A stretch of 64,000 nucleotides of DNA from Rhizobium aethiopicum (GCF_900094625.1 NZ_FMAJ01000001.1:496001-560000), one strand, 5' to 3'. Positions 16,849-25,333 are shown, counted from the first letter of the stretch. The notes: generated by a model from the sequence alone, not told the origin. Translations and numbers: made by a program.

Positions 16849-16865
16849 GTCACTCCTGTAGTGAC
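16849..16865. promoter_or_regulatory. Inverted repeat GTCACT-N5-AGTGAC, candidate HxlR operator
   Basis: A perfect 6-bp inverted repeat ends 7 nt before the preferred HxlR start codon. A further ACTT at 16833-16836 adds another ACT...AGT pairing with the AGT at 16848-16850. Short ACT/AGT palindromes near the start codon fit autoregulation by the HxlR dimer, but this is inferred from position only. Confidence 0.45.
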
Positions 16866-16872
16866 ATCTGCC

Positions 16873-17379
16873 ATGCAGCGGACAAGTTTCAGCCAGTTCA
16901 AATGCCCGGCGGCGCGCGCCCTCGACAGCGTCGGCGACTGGTGGAGCATTCTCATCCTGCGCGACGCCTTCCAGGGGCTGTCGCGCTTCGACGAATTCCA
17001 GAAAAGTCTCGGCGTTGCCCCGAACATCCTGACGCGGCGATTGAAACATCTGACGGATCAGGGCTTGTTCGAACGACGGCTCTACCAGGAGCGCCCCGCC
17101 CGCTACGAGTATCTGCTGACCGAGAAGGGCCGCGATTTCTTCCCGGTGCTGATGGCGCTGTTTTCCTGGGGGAGCCGGCACATTCCGGAAGAGGATCTCG
17201 CCTTTCTGCTCAGCGATGCCGCTTCCGGCAGATTGCGCGAGACGCTGCTGGTCGATGCCCGGACCGGCGAAGAAGTAACGCCCGAAAACACCAGCCTGCT
17301 TGCTGGCCCCGCAGCCGACGACGAGGTGCGCGAGCGGATCGCCCGCATGCGCGCCTGGTATCTCGGCATCGACGCATAG
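16873..17379 (+). CDS. HxlR-family transcriptional regulator
   Basis: This is a 168-residue winged-helix regulator with the characteristic HxlR core CPAARALDSVGDWWSILILR at residues about 11-30, then GVAPNILTRRLKHLTDQGLF and the wing YQERPARYEYLLTEKG. The frame is open upstream to 16741, but the family normally starts 10-20 residues before the conserved Cys. ATG 16873 fits that and leaves the inverted repeat outside the gene. A longer start at 16840 is possible. The conserved Cys may sense electrophiles or redox state. The next gene, a FabF-like ketosynthase, begins 13 nt after the stop. Confidence 0.85.
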   Translation: MQRTSFSQFKCPAARALDSVGDWWSILILRDAFQGLSRFDEFQKSLGVAPNILTRRLKHLTDQGLFERRLYQERPARYEYLLTEKGRDFFPVLMALFSWGSRHIPEEDLAFLLSDAASGRLRETLLVDARTGEEVTPENTSLLAGPAADDEVRERIARMRAWYLGIDA

Positions 17380-17392
17380 AGAGGAAAATATC

Positions 17393-18658
17393 ATGGATCG
17401 CATCGTTGTCACCGGCATGGGACTTGTGTCGCCGCTCGGCACCGGCGTCGAGCCCGCCTGGAAACATCTCCTCGACGGCGCCTCCGGTCTCAAGGTGCTG
17501 CCGGAGGATGTCGTCGGCGAGCTTCCGGCCAAGGTTGGCGGTGTCGTTCCTGGCATCGTCTGGGATGTCGAGGCCGGCTTCGACCCTGACCGTTACATCA
17601 CACCCAAGGACCAGAAGAAGATGGACCGCTTCATCCAGTTCGCCATAGCGGCGACGGACGAAGCGGTGAAGCAGGCCGGCTGGATGCCGATTGACGAAAG
17701 CAGCCGTGAACGCACCGCAACGATCATCGCCTCCGGGGTCGGCGGCTTTCCGGCGATAGCCGAAGCGGTGCGGATCGGCGAGGCGCGGGGCGTGCGGCGG
17801 CTGTCGCCCTTCACCGTGCCCTCCTTCCTCGTCAATCTCGCCGCCGGCCAGGTCAGCATCCGCTATGGGTTCAAAGGGCCGCTCGGCGCACCGGTGACCG
17901 CGTGTGCCGCCAGCGTCCAGGCGATCGGCGATGCGGCGCGGCTGATCCGCGCCGGCGAAGCAGATGTGGCGATCTGCGGCGGTGCCGAGGCCTGCATCGA
18001 CAAGGTGAGCCTCGGCGGCTTCGCCGCTGCGCGTGCGCTTTCCACCGGCTTCAATGAAACGCCAGAACTGGCCTCGCGGCCATTCGACACGGCGCGCGAC
18101 GGTTTCGTCATGGGCGAAGGCGCCGGCATCCTAGTGATCGAGACGCTGGAACATGCGCTTGCCCGCGGCGCCACACCACTTGCCGAACTCGTCGGCTACG
18201 GCACGGCGGCGGATGCCTACCACATGACCGCGGGCCCCGAAGATGGCGACGGCGCGCGCCGGGCGATGGAGGCAGCACTCAGGCAGGCGAAAATTCCGGC
18301 CTCGGAGGTCAGGCACCTCAACGCGCACGCGACTTCGACACCGGTCGGCGACAAAGGAGAGATCGCTGCGATCGGCACGGTCTTCGGCCGCAATGGCGCC
18401 ATTGCCGTCAGCGCAACGAAGTCCGCGACCGGCCATCTGCTCGGCGCGGCCGGCGGGCTGGAGGCAATCTTCACCATTCTTGCGCTGCGCGACCAGATCG
18501 CGCCCCCAACTCGCAACCTTGTTGAAGCCGATCCGGCCGCCGAAGGCATCGATATCGTCGGCAAGACGGCGCGGCCGCTGGCGATGGATTATGCCATCAC
18601 CAACGGCTTCGGCTTTGGCGGCGTCAATGCCAGCGCGCTGTTCCGGCGCTGGTCTTAA
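17393..18658 (+). CDS. fabF: Beta-ketoacyl-ACP synthase II (FabF-like)
   Basis: This 421-residue condensing enzyme has the complete Cys-His-His triad: Cys171 (PVTACAAS), His312 (LNAHATSTPVGD) and His348 (SATGHLLGAAGG). It elongates acyl-ACP with malonyl-ACP in the cytoplasm. ATG 17393 has GAGAGGA about 7 nt upstream, and the sequence before it belongs to the HxlR gene. Standing beside HxlR, without fabD, fabG or acpP, argues for a paralogue used in a specialised or stress-controlled lipid pathway rather than the only housekeeping FabF. Only a genome-wide comparison would settle that. Confidence 0.88.
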   Translation: MDRIVVTGMGLVSPLGTGVEPAWKHLLDGASGLKVLPEDVVGELPAKVGGVVPGIVWDVEAGFDPDRYITPKDQKKMDRFIQFAIAATDEAVKQAGWMPIDESSRERTATIIASGVGGFPAIAEAVRIGEARGVRRLSPFTVPSFLVNLAAGQVSIRYGFKGPLGAPVTACAASVQAIGDAARLIRAGEADVAICGGAEACIDKVSLGGFAAARALSTGFNETPELASRPFDTARDGFVMGEGAGILVIETLEHALARGATPLAELVGYGTAADAYHMTAGPEDGDGARRAMEAALRQAKIPASEVRHLNAHATSTPVGDKGEIAAIGTVFGRNGAIAVSATKSATGHLLGAAGGLEAIFTILALRDQIAPPTRNLVEADPAAEGIDIVGKTARPLAMDYAITNGFGFGGVNASALFRRWS

Positions 18659-18751
18659 GGCGTTGCCCAGTTTTGCTGGAATTACGCCAGAAATCGCCTA
18701 CACTTCGCTGCTATCTATCGGGGATCTTCCCGATAGAGCCGGAGATAATCC

Positions 18752-19180
18752 ATGCGCGCCTTCTTCGCAGTTCTCATCCTGTGTGCCGCGTCCCTCCTCT
18801 CCACCGCCTCAGCCCGCGCCGAAGATCCGATCGAAACGACACGGACGATGATCGAGGAACAGATCAAAGCCTTCCTCAACGAGGATGCCGAGACCGCCTA
18901 TTCCTTTGCCGCTCCCGGCATCAGGGAGATGTATCCCGACAAGAACCTGTTCTTCGCCATGGTGAAGAAGAGCTACGAGCCGGTCTATCATCCCGGCAAT
19001 TACGCCTTCGGCCGCAGCCGCTCGATCGACAATGGCGCGCTGATCTATCACGAGGTGCTGATATCTGGCCGCGACGGCAAGGACTGGACGGCGATCTACC
19101 AGATCACGCGCCAGCCGGACGGCACCTACAGGATCAACGGCGTACAGATCATGCCCGATGCGGACAGCAAGGGTATCTGA
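18752..19180 (+). CDS. Secreted DUF4864 protein
   Basis: This 142-residue protein has an N-terminal signal peptide at about residues 1-23 (MRAFFAVLILCAASLLSTAS, then ARA and E). The mature part matches the DUF4864 pattern: an N-terminal helix IEEQIKAFLNEDAETAYSFA, then PGIREMYPDKNLFFAMVKKS and a beta sheet ending in YRINGVQIMP. DUF4864 has a SnoaL/NTF2-like look. It is expected in the periplasm, with unknown function. It is 93 nt downstream of the ketosynthase gene. Confidence 0.8.
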   Translation: MRAFFAVLILCAASLLSTASARAEDPIETTRTMIEEQIKAFLNEDAETAYSFAAPGIREMYPDKNLFFAMVKKSYEPVYHPGNYAFGRSRSIDNGALIYHEVLISGRDGKDWTAIYQITRQPDGTYRINGVQIMPDADSKGI

Positions 19181-19282
19181 CGCGGTGTGCCGCCGTCAGA
19201 AGTCGGCCGGTTACACGGTGGCGTTGCGCTAACAATTTCGAAATCCTCCCAAGGTAATAAGAGCCACCGGAGGGTCGTTAGC

Positions 19283-20347
19283 GTGAACACTGGCAAGCAA
19301 TTTTTCACAGCTCTTGAAGGGTTGCGGGGAATTGCAGCCATCATGGTCATGTTCCTGCATACGGGTGGCACCCTTGGCCCGCTGCCGGCAAATATCAGCT
19401 ATCTAGGCGTAGACTTCTTCTTTCTTCTGAGCGGCGTCGTTCTCGCAAATTCATACGAAAAGCCATTGTTGGCGGGAGAGATTTCGCCTGCCGGATTTCT
19501 CCTGCAGCGCATCATTCGGCTTTATCCGCTCTATCTTCTTTCGCTTCCGATTGGCCTTCTCAGTTATGCGCTTCAATTCGGCCTGGAGCCGCTGGCAGGC
19601 CTTCTTCCGAGGGCGCTCCTGTTCATCCCAAACCCAAATCCAGAAGGGCCGTTCCCTTTGAACGGGCCTAGCTGGTCGCTCTTCTTCGAGCTCTGGGCCG
19701 GATTGCTGTTCGCCCTTGTTCTGATCAGACTATCGTTCAGAACCGTGCTTACCATCGCCCTGGGGACTGCCTGGATCACCACATATGGGGCATCGATCGG
19801 AGGCAATTTCGATATTGGCCACCAGCCAGGCTACTTGGGATTTGGCTTTTCGCGAGTGCTGTTCTCGTTCTCGCTCGGGATCTGCCTCTACAGGCTATTT
19901 GCTGTCCGGAAACCGACTGCCGCCAATGGCAACATGACTGGCCTCATTGTCTGTGGTTGTTTGATTCTGATCACAAACATTCCGGCCAGCGCATTCTTCG
20001 GATTCCCGTATTTCGACCTCTTCATATGCCTTGTTATTTTCCCGGCAATCGTTTGGGCTGCAATGCGCACGACGCAGACGGGCTTCATTGAAATGATATT
20101 CCGCTGGCTGGGAAGGCTTTCCTATCCGATCTATATTCTGCATGGGCCTATCTTCAGCCTGCTGGATTCACTGCGGCGAAGGGGCTTCGACCTTCCTGCC
20201 TCTCCAGCAGCCGGGATGGTCGTCGTTGTGGCAATTTTCATCGTGGCTGGCATCGCCACCGTTTGCTTCGACGAGCCCGTGCGCAAGAAGCTCAAAATGA
20301 TGGTTTCGCCCAATCCACCTTCTACGGCTCCTCAATCAGCAGCCTAA
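19283..20347 (+). CDS. Acyltransferase 3 family membrane protein (OafA/YrhL-like)
   Basis: This 354-residue inner-membrane protein has about ten hydrophobic helices. Family motifs are present: ALEGLRGIAAIMVMFLHTGG with the conserved His, then YLGVDFFFLLSGVVLANSY, and NGPSWSLFFELWAGL. Such proteins O-acylate exported sugars, for example in exopolysaccharide, Nod factor or LPS. GTG 19283 is the best start, because GGAGGG lies 8 nt upstream and the longer frame has no ribosome-binding site. It has no polysaccharide cluster around it, so the acceptor is unknown. Codon use is a little less GC-rich than its neighbours. Confidence 0.82.
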   Translation: MNTGKQFFTALEGLRGIAAIMVMFLHTGGTLGPLPANISYLGVDFFFLLSGVVLANSYEKPLLAGEISPAGFLLQRIIRLYPLYLLSLPIGLLSYALQFGLEPLAGLLPRALLFIPNPNPEGPFPLNGPSWSLFFELWAGLLFALVLIRLSFRTVLTIALGTAWITTYGASIGGNFDIGHQPGYLGFGFSRVLFSFSLGICLYRLFAVRKPTAANGNMTGLIVCGCLILITNIPASAFFGFPYFDLFICLVIFPAIVWAAMRTTQTGFIEMIFRWLGRLSYPIYILHGPIFSLLDSLRRRGFDLPASPAAGMVVVVAIFIVAGIATVCFDEPVRKKLKMMVSPNPPSTAPQSAA

Positions 20348-20473
20348 ACTGCGAGGAGCAAATCTGAAATGTCGCGACGCGCTTTGCCCGATTAAGCATC
20401 TCTGCAGATTGAAGTTGTGTCCGCCACCCCCCGAACGTACAGACCCTATGTCTTTCTATCGGGGTGAAACTCA

Positions 20474-20856
20474 ATGCCTATGTCATTCAAGTGGTCGCTC
20501 GCAGCCATCATGATCGGCTTTGCCGCATGTCGGGTGTTGCGCAGGCGGAATCCTTCTCAAGACTTGCACAGCAAAATCACGCCCTCGGAAAACTGACCAA
20601 AGGAAAGGCTGGTGGATACGGCTGGGTCGTTTCCAACGGCAGCAAGCGGTTTTTCTGCCGGCTGAATGCCAGCTTGGCTTACGTCAACAAAAAAGAAATG
20701 GTGGGCATTACGTCGAGCGGACGGCTTATCAAGGTGGACCGCGCGACGTTTGAGGCATCGATCGGCGGCCCTGACCCGTCAATACCGCAGTGGAGCGAGC
20801 TTCAAGCTGGCCGCGTCAAGCCGGCTGATGTCGGGAGTTGTACAGCCGCTCGCTGA
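20474..20856 (+). CDS. Hypothetical secreted protein, apparently frameshifted in the signal peptide
   Basis: Two frames together make one sensible protein. From ATG 20474 the frame reads MPMSFKWSLAAIMIGFAAC, a typical signal-peptide start, but then runs into arginine-rich sequence. The -1 frame continues as SGVAQAES, a perfect signal peptidase I end, then a basic mature domain (HALGKLTKGKAGGYGWVVSN) to the TGA at 20854-20856. The switch falls near 20126 + 400, i.e. about 20526-20536. GGGGTG precedes the ATG by about 8 nt, while the alternative GTG 20464 in the second frame has no ribosome-binding site. A 1-nt deletion or a sequencing error would explain this. If the shift is real, the gene is a pseudogene. 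The mature domain has no function I recognise. Confidence 0.6.
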
Positions 20857-20927
20857 TGAATCACCCGGGCGAAAAGCCGCAGCAAGATGCTAGCGCATCG
20901 GGCCGATGCGTTCATTCAAAGTGTTAC

Positions 20928-20991
20928 AGCGTCCTTTGCGCGTCTGGCACGGTATCACAGCGCGGGCGATCAGACCGGGTCAAGATCGCCC
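20928..20991. repeat. Partial rhizobial intergenic repeat and tgt 3' hairpin
   Basis: The segment GTGTTACAGCGTCCTTTGCG (20929-20948 region) matches, from memory, the left half of an intergenic element seen many times in Rhizobium chromosomes, whose right half is normally a complementary GACGCGCGG arm. Here the right half is not intact. Next to it GGGCGATC (20964-20971) pairs with GATCGCCC (20984-20991) across the tgt stop codon. There is no T run, so termination is uncertain. Confidence 0.3.
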
Positions 20992-22100
20992 CTCGCCCAT
21001 TCCTCCATCGTTTCGGCCATGAAATCGGCGAAGCGGCCCTCGGCGATCGCCTTGCGGATGCCCTGCATCAGTTCCTGGTAATAAGCGAGATTGTGCCAGG
21101 AGAGCAGCATGCCACCGAGGGCTTCGTTGGCGCGAACGAGGTGGTGCAGATAGGCGCGCGAATAGTCGCGCGAGGCCGGGCAGTTCGACTGTTCGTCGAG
21201 CGGGCGCATATCCTCAGCATGGCGGGCATTGCGGATATTGACCTTGCCACGGCGGGTGAAGGCCAGACCATGGCGGCCTGAACGGGTCGGCATGACGCAG
21301 TCGAACATATCGATGCCGCGGGCGACGGACTTCAGAATATCGTCCGGCGTGCCGACACCCATGAGATAACGCGGCTTTTCGAGAGGAAGGACCGGCAGCG
21401 TCGTTTCCAGCATCTGCAACATGACATCCTGCGGCTCGCCGACGGCGAGGCCTCCAATCGCATAGCCCTTGAGGTCGAGCTCGCTCAACGCCTTGGCGGA
21501 ACGGACGCGCAATGCCGGAATATCGCCGCCCTGGACGATGCCGAACATGGCTTTGCCGGGCTGCTCGCCAAAGGCGACCTTGCAACGCTCGGCCCAGCGC
21601 AGCGACATTTCCATGGCGCGCTCGATCTCCTTCGGCTCGGCCGGCAGCGCCACGCATTCGTCGAGCTGCATCTGGATGTCGGAGCCGAGCAGACCCTGGA
21701 TTTCGATCGAGCGCTCCGGCGACATGTGGTGCAGGCTGCCGTCGACATGCGACTTGAAGGTGACGCCCTGCTCGTCGAGCTTGCGTAAGCCGGACAGCGA
21801 CATCACCTGGAAACCGCCGGAGTCGGTCAGGATCGGGTGTTCCCAGCGGATCAGCTTGTGCAGGCCGCCAAGGCGGGCGACACGCTCGGCCGTCGGGCGC
21901 AGCATCAGGTGATAGGTGTTGCCGAGGATGATGTCGGCGCCGGTTTCGCGCACCTGGTCGAGATACATGGCCTTGACGGTGCCCACCGTGCCGACCGGCA
22001 TGAAGGCCGGCGTGCGGATCGTGCCGCGCGGCATGGAAATCTCACCGAGACGGGCGCCGGCATCGGTCTTCTCAAGCGTGAATTGGAAGTTCTCTGTCAT
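20970..22100 (-). CDS. tgt: tRNA-guanine(34) transglycosylase (queuosine synthesis)
   Basis: This 376-residue enzyme exchanges guanine 34 for preQ1 in GU(N)-anticodon tRNAs. Visible motifs are the N-terminal [14 protein letters not shown] region, the catalytic-Asp segment [16 protein letters not shown] and [13 protein letters not shown]. The zinc site is unusual. Where other bacterial Tgt proteins have C-x-C-x2-C, this one reads [16 protein letters not shown], so two of the three cysteines are Ser, while the later LLSWHN His remains. Length and catalytic motifs are normal. Its ATG directly abuts the queA stop, which fits co-transcription with queA. Confidence 0.95.
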   Translation of the reverse strand: MTENFQFTLEKTDAGARLGEISMPRGTIRTPAFMPVGTVGTVKAMYLDQVRETGADIILGNTYHLMLRPTAERVARLGGLHKLIRWEHPILTDSGGFQVMSLSGLRKLDEQGVTFKSHVDGSLHHMSPERSIEIQGLLGSDIQMQLDECVALPAEPKEIERAMEMSLRWAERCKVAFGEQPGKAMFGIVQGGDIPALRVRSAKALSELDLKGYAIGGLAVGEPQDVMLQMLETTLPVLPLEKPRYLMGVGTPDDILKSVARGIDMFDCVMPTRSGRHGLAFTRRGKVNIRNARHAEDMRPLDEQSNCPASRDYSRAYLHHLVRANEALGGMLLSWHNLAYYQELMQGIRKAIAEGRFADFMAETMEEWARGDLDPV

Positions 22101-23183
22101 CTAGTCTTTCCGGAAAAGAAGGCTCGCGTCGCCGTAGGAGTAGAAGCGGTAGCCCGTGGAAATGGCGTGTTCATAGGCCGCATGCATGGTTTCGAAGCCG
22201 GCGAAGGCCGAGACCAGCATGAACAGCGTCGAGCGCGGCAGGTGGAAATTGGTCATCAGCATGTCGACTGCCTTGAAGCGGTAGCCGGGGGTGATGAAGA
22301 TGCCGGTGGCGCCGGCCCATGGCTTGATCTCTCCGCTTTCCCCGGCAGCGCTCTCGATCAATCGCAACGAGGTCGTGCCGACACAGACGATACGCCCGCC
22401 TCTTTCGCGCACCGTATTCAGCCGCGCGGCGACTTCGGCACTGACATAGCCGCTTTCGAGATGCATCTTGTGATCGTCGGTATCATCAGCCTTGACAGGC
22501 AGGAAGGTGCCGGCGCCGACATGCAGCGTAACAAAATGCCTTTCTATGCCGGCCCTGTCGAGCCCTTGGAACAAGCCAGGCGTGAAATGCAAGCCGGCCG
22601 TGGGGGCTGCGACGGCGCCCTCCTCGCGGGCATAGATCGTCTGGTAGTCGGCTCGGTCGCGCTCGTCCTCGGGGCGCTTGGCGGCGATATAGGGCGGTAG
22701 CGGGATATGGCCGACGGCGGCGATCGCCTCGTCGAGCATCGGGCCGGAAAGATCGAAGGCGAGCGTCACTTCGCCCGCTTCGCCCTTTTCCTCCACCGTG
22801 GCATCGAGCGAGCCGATCATGCAGCTTTCTCCGCTGTGGCCGAAGGCGATGCGATCGCCCTCCTTGATGCGCTTGCCTGGTTTGGCAAAGGCTTTCCAGC
22901 GGCTGGGACCGACGCGCATGTGCAGCGTTGCCGAGACCTGCTGGCCGCCGGCGCCGTCGCGATGGCGGATGCCCTCGAGCTGGGCGGGAATGACCTTGGT
23001 GTCATTGAAGACCAGCGCGTCGCCGGCGTGCAGAAATGACGGCAGATCCGAAACACGATGATCCGAGAGCGCGCTTGCCGCTTTTGCATCAACGACAAGC
23101 AGGCGCGCGCTGTCGCGGGGCTCGGCGGGCCGCAGGGCGATGCGCTCCTCCGGCAGATCGAAATCGAAAAGGTCTACGCGCAT
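22101..23183 (-). CDS. queA: S-adenosylmethionine:tRNA ribosyltransferase-isomerase
   Basis: This 360-residue protein of normal QueA length moves the ribosyl group of AdoMet to preQ1 in tRNA, forming epoxyqueuosine, the step after Tgt. Family motifs are [46 protein letters not shown] and [15 protein letters not shown] 23183 gives the conserved N-terminus; an in-frame TTG 18 nt upstream is unlikely. The gene adjoins tgt without a gap and follows the peptidyl-prolyl isomerase genes, separated by a hairpin. Confidence 0.95.
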   Translation of the reverse strand: MRVDLFDFDLPEERIALRPAEPRDSARLLVVDAKAASALSDHRVSDLPSFLHAGDALVFNDTKVIPAQLEGIRHRDGAGGQQVSATLHMRVGPSRWKAFAKPGKRIKEGDRIAFGHSGESCMIGSLDATVEEKGEAGEVTLAFDLSGPMLDEAIAAVGHIPLPPYIAAKRPEDERDRADYQTIYAREEGAVAAPTAGLHFTPGLFQGLDRAGIERHFVTLHVGAGTFLPVKADDTDDHKMHLESGYVSAEVAARLNTVRERGGRIVCVGTTSLRLIESAAGESGEIKPWAGATGIFITPGYRFKAVDMLMTNFHLPRSTLFMLVSAFAGFETMHAAYEHAISTGYRFYSYGDASLLFRKD

Positions 23184-23206
23184 AGGTGCACTTTCAGGCA
23201 AAGCGA

Positions 23207-23239
23207 AACCCGCCCCGCGCTCTCGCGCAAGGGCGGGTT
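23207..23239 (-). terminator. Hairpin between ppiB and queA
   Basis: AACCCGCCC (23207-23215) pairs with GGGCGGGTT (23231-23239). The loop contains a further CGCG-CTCT-CGCG stem. Read on the minus strand it follows the ppiB stop and is trailed by TTTCGCTTTG. It is a probable partial terminator or attenuator before queA-tgt. Confidence 0.5.
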
Positions 23240-23255
23240 CCAGCAGAAATCACAA

Positions 23256-23765
23256 TCAAACGTCGGCGGCAACCCGCAAGGAGACGATCGAGTCCGGATC
23301 GGAGACCGGCTCGCCGCGCTTGATCTTGTCGACATTGTCCATGCCTTCGATCACCTGGCCCCAGACGGAATACTGCTTGTTCAGCCAAGGGGCGTCGGTG
23401 AAGCAGATGAAGAACTGCGAGTTGGCCGAGTTCGGGTTCTGCGAACGCGCCATCGAGCAGGTGCCGCGCACATGCGGCGTGGCGGAGAACTCAGCCTTCA
23501 GGTCCGGCTTGGCGGAGCCGCCCATGCCGGCACGGCCGGGATTGAATGTTTCCGAGCCCTTCTTGCCGTACGCGACGTCGCCCGTCTGGGCCATGAAGTC
23601 CTGGATGACGCGGTGGAAGACGACGCCGTCATAGGCCTTCTCGCGGGCGAGCTCCTTGATGCGGGCGACATGCTCCGGCGCTACCTGCGGCAGAAGCTGA
23701 ATGACAACCTTGCCCTTGGTGGTTTCCAGAATGATGGTGTTCTCAGGATCCTTGATCTCGGCCAT
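23256..23765 (-). CDS. ppiB: Cytoplasmic cyclophilin-type peptidyl-prolyl isomerase
   Basis: This 169-residue single-domain cyclophilin has no signal peptide. Active-site segments are VVFHRVIQDFMAQTGD (Arg of the FHR motif), RGTCSMARSQNPNSANSQFF and the late WGQVIEGMDNVDKI. It catalyses cis-trans isomerisation of X-Pro bonds during folding. It directly follows the exported paralogue (30 nt gap) and is clearly homologous to it, so the pair arose by duplication into cytoplasmic and exported forms. This pairing before queA is usual in Rhizobiaceae. Confidence 0.92.
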   Translation of the reverse strand: MAEIKDPENTIILETTKGKVVIQLLPQVAPEHVARIKELAREKAYDGVVFHRVIQDFMAQTGDVAYGKKGSETFNPGRAGMGGSAKPDLKAEFSATPHVRGTCSMARSQNPNSANSQFFICFTDAPWLNKQYSVWGQVIEGMDNVDKIKRGEPVSDPDSIVSLRVAADV

Positions 23766-23795
23766 TGCCTTCTCCTCTTCTTTTCGTCTCGTCGT

Positions 23796-24368
23796 TCACT
23801 TCTTGCCCAGGGTGACCTTGATCATCCGGTCGGGACTTTTGACTTCGCCGTTCTGGCCTTCGCCGCGCTTGATCTTGTCGACATTCTCCATGCCGGAAAC
23901 GACCTTGCCGACAACGGTGTACTGGCCGTTGAGGAAGGAACCGTCGGCGAACATGATGAAGAACTGCGAATTGGCGGAATTCGGATCCTGCGAGCGGGCC
24001 ATGCCGACCGTGCCGCGCACGAAGGGTGTCTTGGAGAACTCAGCCGGAATATCCGGCAGATCGGAAGAACCGGTGCCGGCGAGGCTCGCATCGAAGCCTT
24101 TTTCCATATTGCCGTATTTGACGTCGCCGGTTTGGGCCATGAAGCCGTCGATGACGCGGTGGAAGGCGACATTGTCATATTCGCCCTTCTTGGCCAGTGC
24201 TTCGATCTGCGCGACATGCTTAGGCGCCACATTGGGCATGAGCTCGATGACCACCGGACCGTTCTTCAGCTGAATGGTGAGATAGTGATCGGCCGATTGG
24301 GCCAACGCATCCCCCGCGAAGGAAGCGAGATACAACACACCGGCAAATGCGAGATAGAAGAGTTTCAT
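23796..24368 (-). CDS. ppiA: Exported cyclophilin-type peptidyl-prolyl isomerase
   Basis: This 190-residue cyclophilin has an N-terminal signal peptide at about residues 1-23 (MKLFYLAFAGVLYLASFAGD, ALA and Q). It therefore probably acts in the periplasm. The core motifs mirror its neighbour: VAFHRVIDGFMAQTGD, RGTVGMARSQDPNSANSQFF and VVGKVVSGMENVDKI. It lies between coaD and ppiB on the same strand, with short gaps consistent with one transcript. Confidence 0.92.
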   Translation of the reverse strand: MKLFYLAFAGVLYLASFAGDALAQSADHYLTIQLKNGPVVIELMPNVAPKHVAQIEALAKKGEYDNVAFHRVIDGFMAQTGDVKYGNMEKGFDASLAGTGSSDLPDIPAEFSKTPFVRGTVGMARSQDPNSANSQFFIMFADGSFLNGQYTVVGKVVSGMENVDKIKRGEGQNGEVKSPDRMIKVTLGKK

Positions 24369-24403
24369 ATGAGCTCCGTTGCGGCGGTATCCGCCTGGTC
24401 TTT

Positions 24404-24435
24404 GCGCTTGCTAATTTGGGCGCTTGCTAATTTGG
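24404..24435. repeat. Tandem 16-bp duplication at the coaD 3' end
   Basis: GCGCTTGCTAATTTGG occurs twice head to tail (24404-24419 and 24420-24435), and a degenerate third start GCGCTTGG follows. The copy nearer coaD contains the coaD stop codon, so the duplication repeats the last codons and stop just downstream of the gene. Confidence 0.85.
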
Positions 24436-24921
24436 GCGCTTGGATTTGAGGGCTTGCAAGACGGCAGCCGGCACGAAAGCGCTGACATCGCCGCCCATGG
24501 CGGCGATCTGGCGGACCAATGTGGCGGTAATGGGCCGCGAAGCGGTGCCGGCCGGCAAGAAGATGGTCTGAATATCGGGCGCCATCGTTCTGTTCATGCC
24601 GGCCATCTGCATTTCGTAGTCAAGATCCGTGCCATCGCGAAGGCCGCGGATCAGAAGCGTGGCGCCATGGGCGCGGGCGGCGTCGACGACCAGATTATCG
24701 AAGGCGACGACCGTGATGTTGCCGGTCTTGCCGGGCAAGGCTTCGGCCAACGAAAGGCGGATCAGTTCGGCTCTCTCTTCGAAGGAAAAGAGCGGCGCCT
24801 TGCCGGGATGGATGCCGATCGCGACGATGACGTTTTCGGCGACGTTCAGCGCCTGGACCAAAACATCCACATGTCCGTTGGTGATCGGGTCGAAGGACCC
24901 AGGATAAAAAGCTGTCGTCAT
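24427..24921 (-). CDS. coaD: Pantetheine-phosphate adenylyltransferase
   Basis: This 164-residue enzyme makes dephospho-CoA from 4'-phosphopantetheine and ATP, the fourth step of CoA synthesis. The nucleotidyltransferase motif TNGH sits in [20 protein letters not shown]. The KxxxLF segment is [15 protein letters not shown], the [20 protein letters not shown] helix is present, and the ISSTxVR-type motif reads ITATLVRQ. Length is typical. It is first of the coaD-ppiA-ppiB-queA-tgt run. Its last codons and stop lie in a 16-bp tandem duplication. Confidence 0.95.
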   Translation of the reverse strand: MTTAFYPGSFDPITNGHVDVLVQALNVAENVIVAIGIHPGKAPLFSFEERAELIRLSLAEALPGKTGNITVVAFDNLVVDAARAHGATLLIRGLRDGTDLDYEMQMAGMNRTMAPDIQTIFLPAGTASRPITATLVRQIAAMGGDVSAFVPAAVLQALKSKRPN

Positions 24922-25011
24922 CTGGCCCGACCATTGGTTTGACGCCTTTTGTCACGGATGCGGACTTGCCGCAAGTGATTTACCCGGTGGCGCCGCATGG
25001 CTGAACAGCGG

Positions 25012-25040
25012 ATGAACATGTCATTCAAGGCTGTTTCAGA
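25012..25040 (+). promoter_or_regulatory. Spaced promoter motif, copy 1
   Basis: ATGAAC-N4-CATTCAAGG-N4-TTCAGA, with two TTCA elements exactly 11 nt apart (25024 and 25035). The same spaced string recurs at 25305-25333. An 11-nt repeat of short half-sites is the usual layout for OmpR/PhoB-family response regulators. It lies 78 nt upstream of the 59-aa membrane protein gene. Confidence 0.5.
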
Positions 25041-25117
25041 CGCGATCTGCTTAACTCGGAGCATCAACCCAGCCAATGCCGTTCCGGCATGCGGCGCTCC
25101 CGGAAAGACCCATATCC

Positions 25118-25297
25118 ATGCTGATCGTGCTCGTTGCACTCTCCGTTGTTCTCTCCCTCGCCGCCGAGATGGCCTATGGCTATTTCGTCGATCGCTATGA
25201 GGTGAACTGGGTGCGACCGGAGCTTGCCGAACATGCGGCGATCGTGCGCGCCCAAGGCCGCCTGCGCGGAAATGAAGGGACCGGACTTCGAATCTGA
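25118..25297 (+). CDS. Small membrane protein (59 aa)
   Basis: The product begins with one strongly hydrophobic helix, MLIVLVALSVVLSLAAEMAY, followed by a charged tail (VDRYEVNWVRPELAEHAAIV) that should face the cytoplasm or periplasm. ATG 25118 is preceded by GGAAAGA about 10 nt upstream. It is the first of three tiny membrane protein genes in a row. No family is recognised. Confidence 0.6.
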   Translation: MLIVLVALSVVLSLAAEMAYGYFVDRYEVNWVRPELAEHAAIVRAQGRLRGNEGTGLRI

Positions 25298-25304
25298 ACG
25301 CCAG

Positions 25305-25333
25305 ATGAACGAGACATTCAAGGAGGCTTCAGA
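25305..25333 (+). promoter_or_regulatory. Spaced promoter motif, copy 2
   Basis: ATGAAC-N4-CATTCAAGG-N4-TTCAGA is identical in its 21 fixed positions and in spacing to copy 1 at 25012-25040, while the spacers differ. It lies 106 nt upstream of the 51-aa gene. Conservation of the fixed blocks with divergence of the spacers argues for protein binding rather than simple duplication. Confidence 0.5.

Noticed and set aside
24997..25200. Open frame starting MAEQRMNMSFK upstream of the first small membrane protein
   Set aside because: It overlaps the conserved promoter motif and the better supported 59-aa gene and becomes an arginine-rich out-of-frame translation.
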